Counted from the first letter of the stretch, positions 50,558-61,472 are shown. The stretch is 64,000 nt of DNA from Vibrio ponticus (GCF_009938225.1 NZ_AP019657.1:2728001-2792000); one strand, 5' to 3'. A program made the numbers and translations. The notes: generated from the letters alone by a model not told the origin.

Positions 50558-51535
50558 TTACGCTCCTTTGCCTGTTAAGTTCACGGTTGGGTTAATCAAT
50601 CCATATAGCAGGTCGACAATGGTATTGGTCACCACAAATATCAGACCCACAAAGATGACGTAAGCGGTAATCAGTGGCGTATCAACACGGTTAATTGCCT
50701 CAAGGAATAAGAAGCCCATACCCGGCCATTGGAATACCGTTTCAGTCAAAATGGTATACGCCACCATAGTACCGATTTGAACACCGCCCACCGTAAGCAC
50801 AGGTAGCATGGTGTTCTTCAATGCGTGCTGGTAGTAGATCTTCTTCAGATTAAGCCCTTTCGCTTTCGCGAACTTAATGTATTCCGAGCTAAGCACTTCA
50901 AGCATTTCAGAGCGAACTAAACGAATAAACAGCGGCAACATAATTGAAGCCAGAGAGATACATGGCAGAACTAAATGAGAGAGACCATCAAGGGTGAAAT
51001 ACCCCGACTCCCAACCCAACACATTGGCAGTATCGCCTCGTCCGTAGGAAGGCAACCAGCCAAGCTCAATCGAGAATACATACATCAGCATAATCGCGGT
51101 TAAGAACACCGGGATCGATATGCCGACACTACTCATCGCCATCACCACTTTGGTAAAGACACTTTTAGGGTGAATCGCGGAGTAAACGCCCAATGGAATA
51201 GAGAAAACAATAATAATTAACGTCGCACCAAACACCAACTCGAGAGTGGGTACTAACTTATCCAGAATCACTTCTGCTGCTGGACGTTTGAAGAAATAGG
51301 ATGTGCCTAAATCGCCTTGCAAAGCATTACCAACAAAGCGGGTATATTTTGTAATGAAGGGATCGTTCAAGCCGAGCTCGTCACGTAAGGCTTGGCGTTC
51401 GGATTCGGAAACCGATTGACCAACAAGCTCACGTAGCGGATCACCCAAGTTATCTTGAATGGCAAACGCCACTAAACTGATCACAAACATCACTATCAGT
51501 GCCTGAAACAGGCGCTTGACCAGAAACGAAAACAT
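50558..51535 (-). CDS. Peptide ABC transporter permease, DppB/OppB type
   Basis: 325 residues from the ATG at 51535 (MFSFLVKRLFQALIVMF), the normal family start; an in-frame start at 51604 adds an unrelated tail. Six helices, DPLRELVGQ near the N-terminus, and EAA-loop residues YIKFAKAKGLNLKKIYYQHALKN. It pairs with the DppC-type permease to form the pore. Confidence 0.93.
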   Translation of the reverse strand: MFSFLVKRLFQALIVMFVISLVAFAIQDNLGDPLRELVGQSVSESERQALRDELGLNDPFITKYTRFVGNALQGDLGTSYFFKRPAAEVILDKLVPTLELVFGATLIIIVFSIPLGVYSAIHPKSVFTKVVMAMSSVGISIPVFLTAIMLMYVFSIELGWLPSYGRGDTANVLGWESGYFTLDGLSHLVLPCISLASIMLPLFIRLVRSEMLEVLSSEYIKFAKAKGLNLKKIYYQHALKNTMLPVLTVGGVQIGTMVAYTILTETVFQWPGMGFLFLEAINRVDTPLITAYVIFVGLIFVVTNTIVDLLYGLINPTVNLTGKGA

Positions 51536-51607
51536 TCCTTGCCCCTTTAACTTTCCATAGAAATCTAATTGCAATACAACGGCAATTAGACAATCAGTCT
51601 GCAAATC

Positions 51608-51640
51608 GGTACCTAGCCCGACTGAGTAAAGCTAGGTACC
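51608..51640 (-). promoter_or_regulatory. Hairpin between binding-protein and permease genes
   Basis: Perfect 10-bp inverted repeat GGTACCTAGC...GCTAGGTACC with a 13-nt loop and no T-run. Such hairpins after binding-protein genes often protect the upstream mRNA and let the binding protein be made in excess. Confidence 0.6.
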
Positions 51641-51719
51641 TCAAGCTGACAAGAATGGCTAGCCACAAGCGTTACCGCTCTGCTTAGCCAAACTCGTTAA
51701 GCCAAATTACTGCACGAGC

Positions 51720-53270
51720 TTACTTAACCACTAAGTCGCCAAAGTATGGGAAGTTCATACCATTGATGATTGGTTGAATATCCACATTGCTCTTCGCCGC
51801 CCATGATGGATCTTGCCAGTGCAGTGGTACAAACGCCGCTTCATCATAAAGCGTCGCTTCGACTTGTTTTAGCATCTCACCACGTTTCACCAGATCCGTT
51901 TCCGTATTCGATGCTTCGACTAGCTTATCCACTTCGGCATTTGAGTAGTAACCACAGTTGTACTGACCTTTACCTGTATCAGCATTACGAGTCATGGCTA
52001 AGAACTCAGTAAAGTTTGCTGAATCTTCCGTATCTGGGTGCCAACCAATCATCAGCATGTCCGCTGCACACTTATCAAACTCAGGCCAGTACTGTGCTTT
52101 TGGCATGGTTTTCAGATCAACCTTAATGCCAATTTTCGATAGCATTGCCGCTGATGCTTGTGCGATCTTGTCATCATTCACATAACGGTTATTTGGCGCC
52201 ATCATGGTTAGCGTAAAGCCATCTTCATAACCCGCCTCTTTCATTAGCTGTTTTGCTTTTTTCAAGTCGTAGCGTGGTTTCAGCTCTTCGTTGTAACCCG
52301 CATAACCGACAGGGCTCTGTTGAGCTGCAGCAGTCGCTGCGCCTTTCATAATCTTCTTAACGATGCCTTCGTTATTGATGGCGTAAGTGATCGCTTGACG
52401 CACGCGGACATCTTTCAAAGCAGGATTACTGTTTTGGTTCATTTGGAAGGTAATTACACGTGTGCCCGGCATGGTGTATAGGTTTACGTTATCCGCGCTC
52501 TTAATTCGTTTGTAATCATTCGGAGAGACTGGGGCAATCATATCCACATCACCAGAAAGCAATGCCGCAACACGTGTCGCGTCCTCTTTGATTGGCACTA
52601 GCGTGATCTTGTCTACGTTACCGGCATCTTTATCCCAGTAATCCGCAAAACGCTCGAACTCCACCTTAACACCTTGCTCACGCGAAGAGATCACAAATGG
52701 ACCCGTACCAGAAACGTTAGTCGATGCAAACGAGTTACCGTGTTTCACTAGCTCTGCTTTATCTTTGCCATCTTCCGTTTTACCAGTGTAGAACTTGCTA
52801 TCCATTGGGAAGATGTAAGTCGCCACGTTTTCAATCAGTGGGTAAGTACCATCGGTTTTTACTTCAACGGTGTAATCATCCACTTTGGTTAGCGACACTA
52901 GCGGACCAAAAATACCTTTAAAGTCAGGTGAGCTCTTTAGGCGATCGAATGTCCATACTACGTCATCCGCAGTAAGCTCATTTCCTGAGTGGAACTTCAC
53001 CCCTTTACGAAGATTGAAGCGCATTGTTTCATTATCAACGCGCTCCCAAGACTCAGCCAAACGTGGCTCGAATTTCATCTCTTGGGTAAAGCGTACTAGT
53101 GGGTCAAATACCATGTGTGACATTTGCAGAGTACCGCCTGACAACTGCTCGTGGGGATCAAGTGATACTGGATCCGCATCATAAGCGACTGTGATATCAG
53201 CTGCGGCTGCACTTAAGCTCAAGCCTGCCGCCATTAGTGCGACTGCGATTTTGCTCTTCATGGTTTTCAT
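51720..53270 (-). CDS. Periplasmic peptide-binding protein of ABC importer (SBP family 5)
   Basis: 516 residues from the ATG at 53270, after AAGGAG; signal peptide about 1-24 (ending SAAAA). Family features: DPVSLDPHEQLSGGTLQM, the SBP_5 signature region with LRKGVKFHSGNELTADDVVWTFDR, and VRQAITYAINNEG. The ligand, probably a small peptide, cannot be told. In the middle of an operon with a fused ATPase ahead and two permeases behind. Confidence 0.93.
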   Translation of the reverse strand: MKTMKSKIAVALMAAGLSLSAAAADITVAYDADPVSLDPHEQLSGGTLQMSHMVFDPLVRFTQEMKFEPRLAESWERVDNETMRFNLRKGVKFHSGNELTADDVVWTFDRLKSSPDFKGIFGPLVSLTKVDDYTVEVKTDGTYPLIENVATYIFPMDSKFYTGKTEDGKDKAELVKHGNSFASTNVSGTGPFVISSREQGVKVEFERFADYWDKDAGNVDKITLVPIKEDATRVAALLSGDVDMIAPVSPNDYKRIKSADNVNLYTMPGTRVITFQMNQNSNPALKDVRVRQAITYAINNEGIVKKIMKGAATAAAQQSPVGYAGYNEELKPRYDLKKAKQLMKEAGYEDGFTLTMMAPNNRYVNDDKIAQASAAMLSKIGIKVDLKTMPKAQYWPEFDKCAADMLMIGWHPDTEDSANFTEFLAMTRNADTGKGQYNCGYYSNAEVDKLVEASNTETDLVKRGEMLKQVEATLYDEAAFVPLHWQDPSWAAKSNVDIQPIINGMNFPYFGDLVVK

Positions 53271-53369
53271 TGCATAACTCCTTATGCGGGATTTCAATCC
53301 CTCGTTGTGTTGTGTTTGCATCTATCAAGTAACCAAAGCTTTGCTGCCAATGCCCGGGTTACTCGCGAC

Positions 53370-55085
53370 TTATGCCGTTTTTACTTCTTCTCTTAAACCA
53401 GTAAATTCTGGCATTAATGAAATTAATTGCTTGCTGTACTCATGCTGTGGGTTGGTAAATAACTGCTCGGTCGGTGCGACCTCTAACAGCGTCCCCATTT
53501 GCATCACCCCGACGCGATCGCACATTTGGCGAATCACTGGCAGGTCATGGCTAATAAACAACATGGTCAGATTTAATTCGTCTTGCAGATCTTTGAGTAG
53601 ATTTAGAATTTGCGCTTGTACTGACACATCTAATGCTGAGGTCGGCTCATCACAAATCAAAAGACGTGGGCGTGTAGCGAGAGCACGCGCTATCGAAATA
53701 CGCTGACGCTGACCGCCTGAGAACTCGTGCGGGTACTTAACTCCCGCCATAACCCCCAAACCAACATGATCCAAAAGATCGTTAACGATCTGTCGCGTTT
53801 CTGTTTCATCGCGCGTAAGTTTATGAAATCGAATCGGTTCTGCGATGATATCGAACACTTTCATGCGTGGATTCATCGATGTATAAGGATTTTGAAACAC
53901 CATCTGCATTTGACGGCGCATTGGACGACGCTCTTTTTCTGAGGTCAATGACGTAAGATCAATGCCTTCAAAAGTCACTCGTCCTGAATTAGGTTGGTAC
54001 AGACCAGCAATCACACGCGCGATAGTCGATTTGCCCGAACCGGATTCCCCCACCAGACCAAAGGTTTCACCCTCTCGCACTTCAAAGCTGACATTATTTG
54101 ACGCTTGGACATATTCACGACGACTTTCAAATAGCGAATCTTTAGTCACAAAACGCAAGTTTACGTTTTCAACTTCAAGCAATGCCCCAGTGTAATCTCG
54201 CTGATCCTGACTCTGTCCTAACCAGTGATTCTTAATATCAAGCGGCTCCATCTCTGTGGCTTCTTCGATATAACTGACCAGTGGAAAGCGTTTCAACTTG
54301 ACGTCTGAACGAGGTACAGCAGAAATGAGACTGCGCGTATAAGAATGGTCAGGATCGCCCAACACTTTTGCTGTCGGACCAAACTCAACCAAATCACCGC
54401 GATACATTACCGCCACTCGGTCTGTCACATTGGAAACCACACCCATATCGTGTGTTACCAACATACAACCCACATTGTTCTTAACGCATAACTCGCGAAT
54501 CAGATTAAGGATTTGATCTTGGATGGACACATCCAGCGCGGTAGTCGGTTCGTCAGCAATAATCAGATCGGGTTCACCCGCCAATGCAATGGCAATCACC
54601 ACACGCTGGCGCATACCACCTGAGAATTGGTGCGGATACTGCTTGAGGCGATTTTCTGGCTGCGGAATGCCTACTTGCTGCATTAATGATAACGCGCGCT
54701 GATACGCTTCTTGATCAGACACATTCATATTGGCATGAATGGTCTCTTTCAATTGCTGCTCAACCGTAAACAGTGGGTTGAGAGAAGTCATGGGATCTTG
54801 AAAGATAAATCCAATCTTAGAGCCACGTACTGCACGCATCTTTTGTGGCGAAAGACCGGAAATCTTTTCACCATCTAAGAAAACCTCACCACCCGCGATG
54901 GTTCCTGGAGGGCTGAGTAGATCGATGACAGCATTACCAACGGTGGATTTACCCGCTCCCGACTCACCCACTACACCAACGATTTCACCACGTTCAATAT
55001 TGAACGAGAGTGACTTTACCGCGGCATGTACCCCGTGACGTGAGGGGTATTCAATACGAAGATTTTTAACTTCTAAAAGTGACAT
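53370..55085 (-). CDS. Peptide ABC transporter ATPase, two fused ATP-binding domains
   Basis: 571 residues from the ATG at 55085 after AGAGG. Two complete nucleotide-binding domains in one chain, like GsiA/YejF: first Walker [10 protein letters not shown] (about 38-46), signature FSGGMRQR, Walker [13 protein letters not shown]; second Walker [10 protein letters not shown], signature [20 protein letters not shown]. Oligopeptide-type C-terminal regions follow each. First gene of the operon, before the binding protein; this order is less common than binding protein first. Confidence 0.94.
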   Translation of the reverse strand: MSLLEVKNLRIEYPSRHGVHAAVKSLSFNIERGEIVGVVGESGAGKSTVGNAVIDLLSPPGTIAGGEVFLDGEKISGLSPQKMRAVRGSKIGFIFQDPMTSLNPLFTVEQQLKETIHANMNVSDQEAYQRALSLMQQVGIPQPENRLKQYPHQFSGGMRQRVVIAIALAGEPDLIIADEPTTALDVSIQDQILNLIRELCVKNNVGCMLVTHDMGVVSNVTDRVAVMYRGDLVEFGPTAKVLGDPDHSYTRSLISAVPRSDVKLKRFPLVSYIEEATEMEPLDIKNHWLGQSQDQRDYTGALLEVENVNLRFVTKDSLFESRREYVQASNNVSFEVREGETFGLVGESGSGKSTIARVIAGLYQPNSGRVTFEGIDLTSLTSEKERRPMRRQMQMVFQNPYTSMNPRMKVFDIIAEPIRFHKLTRDETETRQIVNDLLDHVGLGVMAGVKYPHEFSGGQRQRISIARALATRPRLLICDEPTSALDVSVQAQILNLLKDLQDELNLTMLFISHDLPVIRQMCDRVGVMQMGTLLEVAPTEQLFTNPQHEYSKQLISLMPEFTGLREEVKTA

Positions 55086-55708
55086 TACCAGACCTCTACT
55101 GCTTGGGCAGTTCCCTGCCCTGTCTGAAAAATTGAATCCGTTCAAATACCAGTATGATGTTCTGGCACTCACAAGCCATTCAATCTGGCAAAGATTTCAC
55201 ACAATTGCAACAAAAGCAGTATAAAAAGTTGTGTTTGCTCATATTTTAAGCAAGTTATAGCTTAGTGAATGCATAATTATCCAAATGCAAAGCAACAAAA
55301 GCTACCAAACTCCATAAGACTCTGTTAGAAAAACAAAATGCCATGAATAGTTAGTCAAAAGTAGTCATTAACAACATAAAAACAATTTGACCAACGAATG
55401 CAATAAAACAAGTAAATATCGCCACTTAAAACGTTATATTTAGATTCAAAAACCAAAAAAAACCGAACATGCAAACTTTAAAACCACTAAGAAACTCAGT
55501 GGTAACATCACCCTCTATTGGTCTAATAGAAAGACAAGCCAATTTAAAACCAGCGATTTATGCGGCTTCCTTCATCAACCGCCACAAGGTTTACGAACAA
55601 TCACTGGTGATGACTAATCAAAGGGAAGATATGTGTGGATGTGCTTCGTTAAGCACAGTAGCTAAGCACGGTAAAAATAGAAGGAGATAAAGGAGAACCG
55701 ATACGTCT
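55086..55708. other. Upstream region of the ABC operon
   Basis: About 620 bp, very A/T-rich next to the operon. It must hold the ABC operon promoter; no strong box is clear. A 73-codon plus-strand frame at 55469-55690 has no good ribosome binding site and no family resemblance. Confidence 0.4.
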
Positions 55709-56016
55709 GACTTTCCGGAAAGTGACCGTCAGTCACCGAATTATAGGCGTAAAACACTAGTCTTTTGTTGCGGACGGCTAGTCGCGGACGGCTAGTCGGG
55801 GACGCCCAGTCTAGGGCTTCGTATAGTGGTCGGTGAAGAGGGATTTGATACGTTCGGGTTCCCGAGGACTGGCATTCCATTGGACTGGCACCCCAGACCC
55901 CGACTCAGCATGTGCAGACTTAGTTTTAAGCTGTAAATGCAAAAAAGCCTCATCATTGCTGACGGGGACGCCTAGTCGAGGTCTTAAATAGCGTTTGGTA
56001 AAGAAAAACTCAATAG
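55709..56016 (-). repeat. Decayed tandem copies of the tRNA-Pro 3' end and terminator
   Basis: GACTTTCCGGAAAG (55709) and following bases match GACTTTCCGATAAA at 56021 and what follows. The segment at about 55810-55848 repeats the terminator edge plus TATAGTGGTCGGTGAAGAGGGATT, the last 20 bases of tRNA-Pro. A third, more decayed copy lies at 55936-56010 (AGCCTC...CTAGTCGAGGTCTTAAATAGCG). No functional tRNA in any copy. Confidence 0.7.
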
Positions 56017-56064
56017 TTTTGACTTTCCGATAAATGGTGGCTATTTGACAATATCATAGACGTA

Positions 56065-56093
56065 AAAAAGCCCTAGTCTTTCGACTAGGGCTT
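56065..56093 (-). terminator. Terminator of the tRNA cluster
   Basis: Minus strand AAGCCCTAGTC-GAAA-GACTAGGGCTT then a T-run, 7 bp after the last tRNA-Pro. Confidence 0.9.
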
Positions 56094-56100
56094 CGTATAG

Positions 56101-56177
<77 letters not shown>

Positions 56178-56200
56178 AGCATGTATTCTTTAGAAAAGAA

Positions 56201-56277
56201 TGGGGTGGCTAACGGGATTTGAACCCGCGACAACCGGAATCACAATCCGGGACTCTACCAACTGAGCTATAGCCACC
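56201..56277 (-). tRNA. tRNA-His (GTG), distal copy
   Basis: 77 nt including G-1, anticodon GTG, encoded CCA. Identical to the copy at 56566-56642. Confidence 0.96.
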
Positions 56278-56321
56278 ATCAAATTGTCATGTTTACCGTT
56301 CAAGAACGTTAAACTAAATAG

Positions 56322-56398
<77 letters not shown>

Positions 56399-56425
56399 AC
56401 AAGTTATTTTTTTACTTGGTTTGCG

Positions 56426-56496
56426 TTGAGGGTCAACCCTCTGGTCCCGCTTATTCCAAGAGCCGAGATGCGCTACAAGTAACACGATTCACCGAC
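56426..56496 (-). pseudogene. Broken tRNA-Pro remnant
   Basis: Minus strand begins GTCGGTGAATCG and contains GTAGCGCATCT and GGGACCAGAGGGT, the D-arm and anticodon-arm pieces of tRNA-Pro, but the anticodon region is interrupted by extra bases and the T arm is lost. It lies between the proximal tRNA-Pro and tRNA-His. Confidence 0.75.
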
Positions 56497-56565
56497 TTAT
56501 GTTTTATCTTAATCGAGATTAAGAATGGAAGCTTACGCTACCTAAACCATTTTCGAAAGGGAAAA

Positions 56566-56642
56566 TGGGGTGGCTAACGGGATTTGAACCCGCGACAACC
56601 GGAATCACAATCCGGGACTCTACCAACTGAGCTATAGCCACC
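56566..56642 (-). tRNA. tRNA-His (GTG), proximal copy
   Basis: 77 nt including G-1, anticodon GTG, encoded CCA. Confidence 0.96.
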
Positions 56643-56673
56643 ATTGTATTTCACCGATTTTCCTCCAGGCTTT

Positions 56674-56750
<77 letters not shown>

Positions 56751-56771
56751 ATGCCCCATCGGCGGAGAGGA

Positions 56772-56800
56772 ATAATACGGATATCACACTATTGCGTCTA
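56772..56800 (-). promoter_or_regulatory. Promoter of the tRNA cluster
   Basis: Minus strand TAGACG (56795-56800), 17-bp spacer, TATTAT (56772-56777), C/T-rich discriminator. A-tracts upstream (56803-56820) look like an UP element. Confidence 0.75.
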
Positions 56801-57032
56801 GTACTTTTTTTACTTTTTTTATCGTTTGCTGCCTTTTTCAGCAGCAAAGCTCAAATAAAACTCAGTTCAGCGTGTGATGTAACCCCGCTCGTTGGGAAGT
56901 TATTGTTTATTGCAACAACTTATCGAGATATAATCACCCACTGTTTACATTGATTTAACAGCGCAAGTCACCTGTTTGTCAAATGAAACTCTAATTAAAA
57001 GGTAAGCACGAACTTACCCTCAGGAATGTATA

Positions 57033-57455
57033 GTGAGTTTAATGGATATGTCTCGAAAAATATTAACCGCTTTGGTCGCTGCAGCAACATTTTCTAGCGC
57101 TACTTTTGCAGCAAACGTAAGCCAAGAACAATATGATGCGATTGCAGAAAGAATTAAACCTGTTGGTGATGTTTACCTTGCAGGCAGTGAGCCTGTAGCC
57201 GTGGTACCAACTGGTCCTCGTGATGGTGCGACTGTTTATGGCACTTTCTGTACGGCTTGTCACTCAACAGGCGTAAGTGGTGCACCGAAAACTGGTAACG
57301 CTGATGATTGGGCTCCACGTATTGCCCAAGGTCGTGACGTACTGAATGACCACGCAATCAATGGCTTTAACGCCATGCCAGCCAAAGGCTCTTGTATGGA
57401 TTGTTCTGACGATGAAATCATCGCCGCGATCGACCATATGATTGAAGGTCTGTAA
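57033..57455 (+). CDS. Cytochrome c5-like periplasmic protein
   Basis: 140 residues from GTG 57033, 7 bp after AGGAA; ATG 57042 is an alternative. Signal peptide to about residue 27 (FAA). Haem motif CTACH (73-77), axial Met in FNAMPAKG (Met115), and a Cys121/Cys124 pair that in cytochrome c5 forms a disulfide. A monohaem electron carrier, probably towards a terminal oxidase. Converges on rep through a shared terminator. Confidence 0.92.
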   Translation: MSLMDMSRKILTALVAAATFSSATFAANVSQEQYDAIAERIKPVGDVYLAGSEPVAVVPTGPRDGATVYGTFCTACHSTGVSGAPKTGNADDWAPRIAQGRDVLNDHAINGFNAMPAKGSCMDCSDDEIIAAIDHMIEGL

Positions 57456-57473
57456 GACCGCTGTGATAAAAAG

Positions 57474-57502
57474 CAAAAGGCTTGGGAAACCCAAGCCTTT
57501 TT
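57474..57502. terminator. Bidirectional terminator between cytochrome c5 and rep
   Basis: AAAGGCTTGGG-AAA-CCCAAGCCTTT, A-rich on the left and T-rich on the right. Confidence 0.9.
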
Positions 57503-57523
57503 GATTTTTGTTCTACGCAGACG

Positions 57524-59539
57524 TTACTTCTTAAACATCGCGCGTAAGTTAGCAATATGTGCCTGCCCTTTCGCCATACGTTCTTCTTGTGTCACTGGCT
57601 TCTTGGTTTGCTCCCATTCAACATCATCAAATGGCAGTTCATCGAGAAAACGACTCTGAGTTGGCTTAATCAGTTCACCATACTGACGACGTTCACGACA
57701 CATAGTAAAAGTCAGCTCTTTCTGGGCGCGGGTAATACCCACGTACATCAGGCGGCGCTCCTCTTCAACGTTATCTTCATCAATGCTGGTTTGGTGCGGC
57801 AAAATGCCCTCTTCGGTACCAATCAAATAAACGTACGGGAACTCCAAACCTTTTGAGGCGTGTAGCGTCATCAACTGCACCGCATCACTATCATCATCTT
57901 CTTCACTGCGCTCCATCATGTCACGCAATGTGAGACGTTGAACCACTTCACGCAGTGTCTTCTCTTCTTGGTCGTAGTTATCACCTTCTAAGTCTGACAC
58001 TATCCAAGAGTAAAGATCAGAAACGTTCTTCATCCGCATCTCAGCCGCTTTCGGGCTTGATGAGGTCTCATACAACCAATCTTCGTAATTGATATCACGC
58101 ACCAGAGAGCGAACCGCTTCCACCGTATCACCACGCTCGGCTTGATCAGAAATCGCCACCAGCCAAGTAGTAAAACGGCGCAAGTTCTCTAAGCCTCGCC
58201 CGGAAAGATGATGCTCTAGACCTAACTCAAAGCTGGCTTCAAATAAGCTCTTACCACGCATATTGGCATAGCTACCGAGCTTTTCTAACGTGACCGGTCC
58301 AATCTCACGCTTTGGCGTATTCACGATACGTAGGAAGGCGTTGTCATCATCCGGGTTCACCAAGACTTTTAGGTAAGCCATGATGTCTTTGATTTCAGCG
58401 CGAGCAAAAAACGACGTGCCGCCAGATAACTTGTATGGCACACGGTTTTGCATCAAGGATTTTTCGATCAGACGCGATTGGTGATTACCACGATATAAAA
58501 TCGCATAGTCACGGTAATCAGTACGATTTAAGAATTTATGCGCAATGATTTCACCGGTGACGCGTTCCGCCTCATGCTCTTCATTTTTTGCCAACAACAC
58601 TTTCAGTTGCTCGCCATCCGGCAGTTCTGAGAACAGCGCTTTCTCATACACGTGCGGGTTATTGGCAATCAGGATGTTGGCACAGCGCAGAATACGGTTG
58701 GTTGAACGGTAGTTCTGCTCCAACTTAATCAGCTTAAGACTTGGATAATCTTCACCAAGCAACACCAAGTTTTGTGGTTTTGCTCCGCGCCATGAGTAGA
58801 TTGACTGGTCATCATCTCCTACCACCGTAAAACGTGCGCGCTCACCCACCAGCAAACGCACCAACTCATACTGACTGGTGTTGGTATCTTGGTACTCATC
58901 GACCAGCAGGTAGCGAATCTTGTTTTGCCAACGCTCTCGTACCTCTGTATTGCCACGCAGCAGCAATACTGGCATCAGGATCAGATCATCAAAATCCAAA
59001 GCGTTATAAGCACGCATCTGCTTTTGGTACATCTCAAAACAGAAAGCAAATAGCTGCTGTTGCTCACCCTGAGCACGCGCTTTGGCTTCATCTGGCGACA
59101 ACATGTCATTTTTCCAGTTCGAGATAGCACTCATCAATTGGCGCAACAAATCTTTGTCACCATCCAACTGCTTCTCGGTGAGATCTTTTAGTAGCGCCAA
59201 CTGGTCTTGATCATCAAACAGAGAAAAACCCGATTTCAAACCGAGATGCTTGTGCTCACGCTTAATGATGTTCAGACCAAGAGTGTGGAAAGTTGAGACC
59301 ATCAACCCTTTCGACTCTTGTTTACCTAAAGTCTGCCCAACACGCTCTTTCATTTCACGTGCGGCTTTATTGGTAAAGGTCACTGCTGCGATATTGCGAG
59401 CTTTATAGCCGCATTGCTGAACCAAGTAAGCAATTTTGTTAGTGATCACTCGCGTTTTACCAGAGCCCGCGCCTGCCAATACTAGGCAAGGGCCTGACAC
59501 ATACTTAACCGCTTGGTCTTGTCCGGGGTTCAGCTTCAT
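57524..59539 (-). CDS. rep: ATP-dependent DNA helicase Rep
   Basis: Superfamily 1A helicase that clears proteins ahead of replication forks. It has 671 residues (E. coli Rep 673). Start [14 protein letters not shown] is the family N-terminus. Motif [13 protein letters not shown], motif [43 protein letters not shown]. Tail [15 protein letters not shown] is typical of Rep. It is distinct from UvrD, present at 29956-32130. Confidence 0.97.
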   Translation of the reverse strand: MKLNPGQDQAVKYVSGPCLVLAGAGSGKTRVITNKIAYLVQQCGYKARNIAAVTFTNKAAREMKERVGQTLGKQESKGLMVSTFHTLGLNIIKREHKHLGLKSGFSLFDDQDQLALLKDLTEKQLDGDKDLLRQLMSAISNWKNDMLSPDEAKARAQGEQQQLFAFCFEMYQKQMRAYNALDFDDLILMPVLLLRGNTEVRERWQNKIRYLLVDEYQDTNTSQYELVRLLVGERARFTVVGDDDQSIYSWRGAKPQNLVLLGEDYPSLKLIKLEQNYRSTNRILRCANILIANNPHVYEKALFSELPDGEQLKVLLAKNEEHEAERVTGEIIAHKFLNRTDYRDYAILYRGNHQSRLIEKSLMQNRVPYKLSGGTSFFARAEIKDIMAYLKVLVNPDDDNAFLRIVNTPKREIGPVTLEKLGSYANMRGKSLFEASFELGLEHHLSGRGLENLRRFTTWLVAISDQAERGDTVEAVRSLVRDINYEDWLYETSSSPKAAEMRMKNVSDLYSWIVSDLEGDNYDQEEKTLREVVQRLTLRDMMERSEEDDDSDAVQLMTLHASKGLEFPYVYLIGTEEGILPHQTSIDEDNVEEERRLMYVGITRAQKELTFTMCRERRQYGELIKPTQSRFLDELPFDDVEWEQTKKPVTQEERMAKGQAHIANLRAMFKK

Positions 59540-59719
59540 GATGGTCTCATCCAGAAAAAATAATGGCGCCTATAATAATGGTGCAACACGACGATTGCTA
59601 ATATTTAAGTAAAGCGTCCACAAGGTGCGATTGCCACCCTCATACTTATATCCATCGACAAGATTTTTACTGAATTAATGCAATACTTTATTGAACTTCT
59701 GTTTGTAATTTGGTCTATA

Positions 59720-59741
59720 ATGAATGAACGTTCATTCATTA
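59720..59741. promoter_or_regulatory. TetR-type operator at the efflux operon promoter
   Basis: Perfect 22-bp palindrome AATGAATGAAC-GTTCATTCATT. It overlaps a TATAAT (59717-59722), and lies 13 bp before the regulator's start codon. It is the expected form of an autorepression site for the TetR-family gene that follows. Confidence 0.75.
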
Positions 59742-59754
59742 GCGGTCTCATTAA

Positions 59755-60336
59755 ATGACCAAAAAACTCAGTGTAGATAAAAAGCAGCAAATTCTGGATG
59801 CCGCAGAAGCGATTCTCGCGGAGTCAGGATTTCATGGCTTATCCATGCAGAAAGTCGCCAAACAAGCTGGTGTCGCTGCTGGAACTATCTATTGTTACTT
59901 TTCTGATAAGGAGCACCTTCTTGCCGAGGTGCGGCTCAATGTCACCCAGCGTATTGCCGATGCTGTACAAGCTGGGGTCGTCGGGGATGAGCCTCTTAAA
60001 GATCGTTATCGCACCATGTGGTTAAACACTTGGAACTTAGCAGTGTCTAACAAAAACGCCCTAAGTAACCGAGTGCAATATGACTCACTACCTTGCACTA
60101 CCGATATAGAGATTCGTGCACAAGAAAAGCTGATGTTTCATCAAGTGCAAAAGTTATTCGAAGATGGCAAAGCACAAAAGGTTTTTAAGCCGATTGCTAA
60201 TGAAGTTTTGTCTGGTTTGACATTTGAGGCGTGTGTAGCGCTTGCTCGTAAACATGCGTGGGGGTTTTACCATCTGGATGATGAGGCAATTGAAGCCGCC
60301 ATCAATGCCAGCTGGGACGCAGTAATTAATCATTAA
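59755..60336 (+). CDS. TetR-family repressor of the RND efflux operon
   Basis: 193 residues. N-terminal helix-turn-helix (about 8-55: ILDAAEAILAESGFHGLSMQKVAKQAGVAAGTIYCYFSDKE split by the usual turn) and a C-terminal ligand-binding domain ending near 190. The start codon ATG lies 13 bp after a perfect palindrome. First gene of an operon with a membrane fusion protein and RND pump, so it probably represses them until a pump substrate binds. Confidence 0.93.
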   Translation: MTKKLSVDKKQQILDAAEAILAESGFHGLSMQKVAKQAGVAAGTIYCYFSDKEHLLAEVRLNVTQRIADAVQAGVVGDEPLKDRYRTMWLNTWNLAVSNKNALSNRVQYDSLPCTTDIEIRAQEKLMFHQVQKLFEDGKAQKVFKPIANEVLSGLTFEACVALARKHAWGFYHLDDEAIEAAINASWDAVINH

Positions 60337-60354
60337 CTTGGAGTTCTAACAAGA

Positions 60355-61461
60355 ATGAAAAAGTGGACTTTCTTTATGATTGTCATCGTCTTGCTACTGT
60401 TTGGTAGCGTGATTGGTTTCAATCTATTCAAGCAACAAAAAATAGCTGAATATCTCGCTAACCGACCAGAGCCCGAATTTCCGGTGACGGTAACGCAAGT
60501 AAAACCTGTCGATTGGGTACCTGTTATCGAAGCGATCGGTTTTATCGAGCCTAACCAAGGTGTCACCGTCGCCAATGAAACCAGTGGTGTGATTGATAAA
60601 ATCAGTTTCGAGTCGGGAACCCAGGTTGAAGAAGGTCAGTTACTTATCACTCTTGATTCTGAAGTAGAAAAAGCCAATTTAAAAAGTGCTCAGGCTAAAT
60701 TGCCAGCGGCACAAGCCAAATATAAGCGCTACCAAGGTCTATACAAAAAAGGCTCTATCTCTAAAGAGGCTTACGACGAAGCTGGCGCTAACTACTTCTC
60801 ACTACAAGCAGACATTGAGAGCCTAAAAGCCTCGATTGACCGCCGCGAAATCAAAGCACCATTTGCTGGTGAAGTGGGTATTCGTAATGTTTATCTAGGT
60901 CAGTATCTACAAGCTGGCAGCGATATCGTCCGTCTAGAAGACACCACCGTAATGCGCCTGCGCTTTACCGTGCCGCAAACCGACATCTCGCGTATCCAGC
61001 TTAAACAAGAAGTAGAAATCTACGTGGATGCTTACCCAGAAAAACCGTTTAAAGGTTCCATCTCAGCGATTGAGCCCGCTGTTAACGTGCAAAGCGGTCT
61101 GATCCAAGTACAAGCGGATATCCCTAACAGCGATGGTAAATTGCGCAGCGGCATGTTCGCCCGTGCCAACATCATCCTACCTAAGCTAGTTGACCAAGTG
61201 ACTCTGCCACAAACTGCCATCACCTACACCCTGTACGGCGACAACGTCTACATCGTAACAGAAGAAGATGGTGAGAAACGTGTACAACAACACGTTGTAA
61301 AAGTGGGTGAGCGTGTGGCTGATATCGCCCATATTCTTGAAGGCGTTAAGCCAGGAGATACGGTCGTGACCACAGGTCAAGTACGTTTAAGTAATGGTGC
61401 GAAAGTTCGCGTTGTGGAAAGTGACGCAACCACACCACCTGCTGAAACACCAATGCTGTAA
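60355..61461 (+). CDS. RND efflux membrane fusion protein
   Basis: 368 residues, periplasmic adaptor between the RND pump and an outer-membrane channel. An uncleaved N-terminal membrane helix (about 4-22) is followed by the barrel-sandwich (lipoyl) halves around GVIDKISFESGTQVEEGQLL and IKAPFAGEVGIRNVYLGQYL, and an alpha-hairpin (about 105-160). A beta-barrel with SGMFARANI completes it. 18 bp after the regulator; the pump gene follows 11 bp later. The outer-membrane partner is not in the window. Confidence 0.94.
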   Translation: MKKWTFFMIVIVLLLFGSVIGFNLFKQQKIAEYLANRPEPEFPVTVTQVKPVDWVPVIEAIGFIEPNQGVTVANETSGVIDKISFESGTQVEEGQLLITLDSEVEKANLKSAQAKLPAAQAKYKRYQGLYKKGSISKEAYDEAGANYFSLQADIESLKASIDRREIKAPFAGEVGIRNVYLGQYLQAGSDIVRLEDTTVMRLRFTVPQTDISRIQLKQEVEIYVDAYPEKPFKGSISAIEPAVNVQSGLIQVQADIPNSDGKLRSGMFARANIILPKLVDQVTLPQTAITYTLYGDNVYIVTEEDGEKRVQQHVVKVGERVADIAHILEGVKPGDTVVTTGQVRLSNGAKVRVVESDATTPPAETPML

Positions 61462-61472
61462 TTGGAGGATTC

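Noticed and set aside
49617..55085. ABC importer as a nickel or glutathione transporter
   Set aside because: Sequence shows only the peptide/opine/nickel superfamily; nothing visible fixes the ligand.
55469..55690. 73-codon plus-strand frame with an MCGCAS stretch
   Set aside because: No ribosome binding site, no recognised family, and its 3' end runs into decayed tRNA repeats; left as part of a non-coding region.
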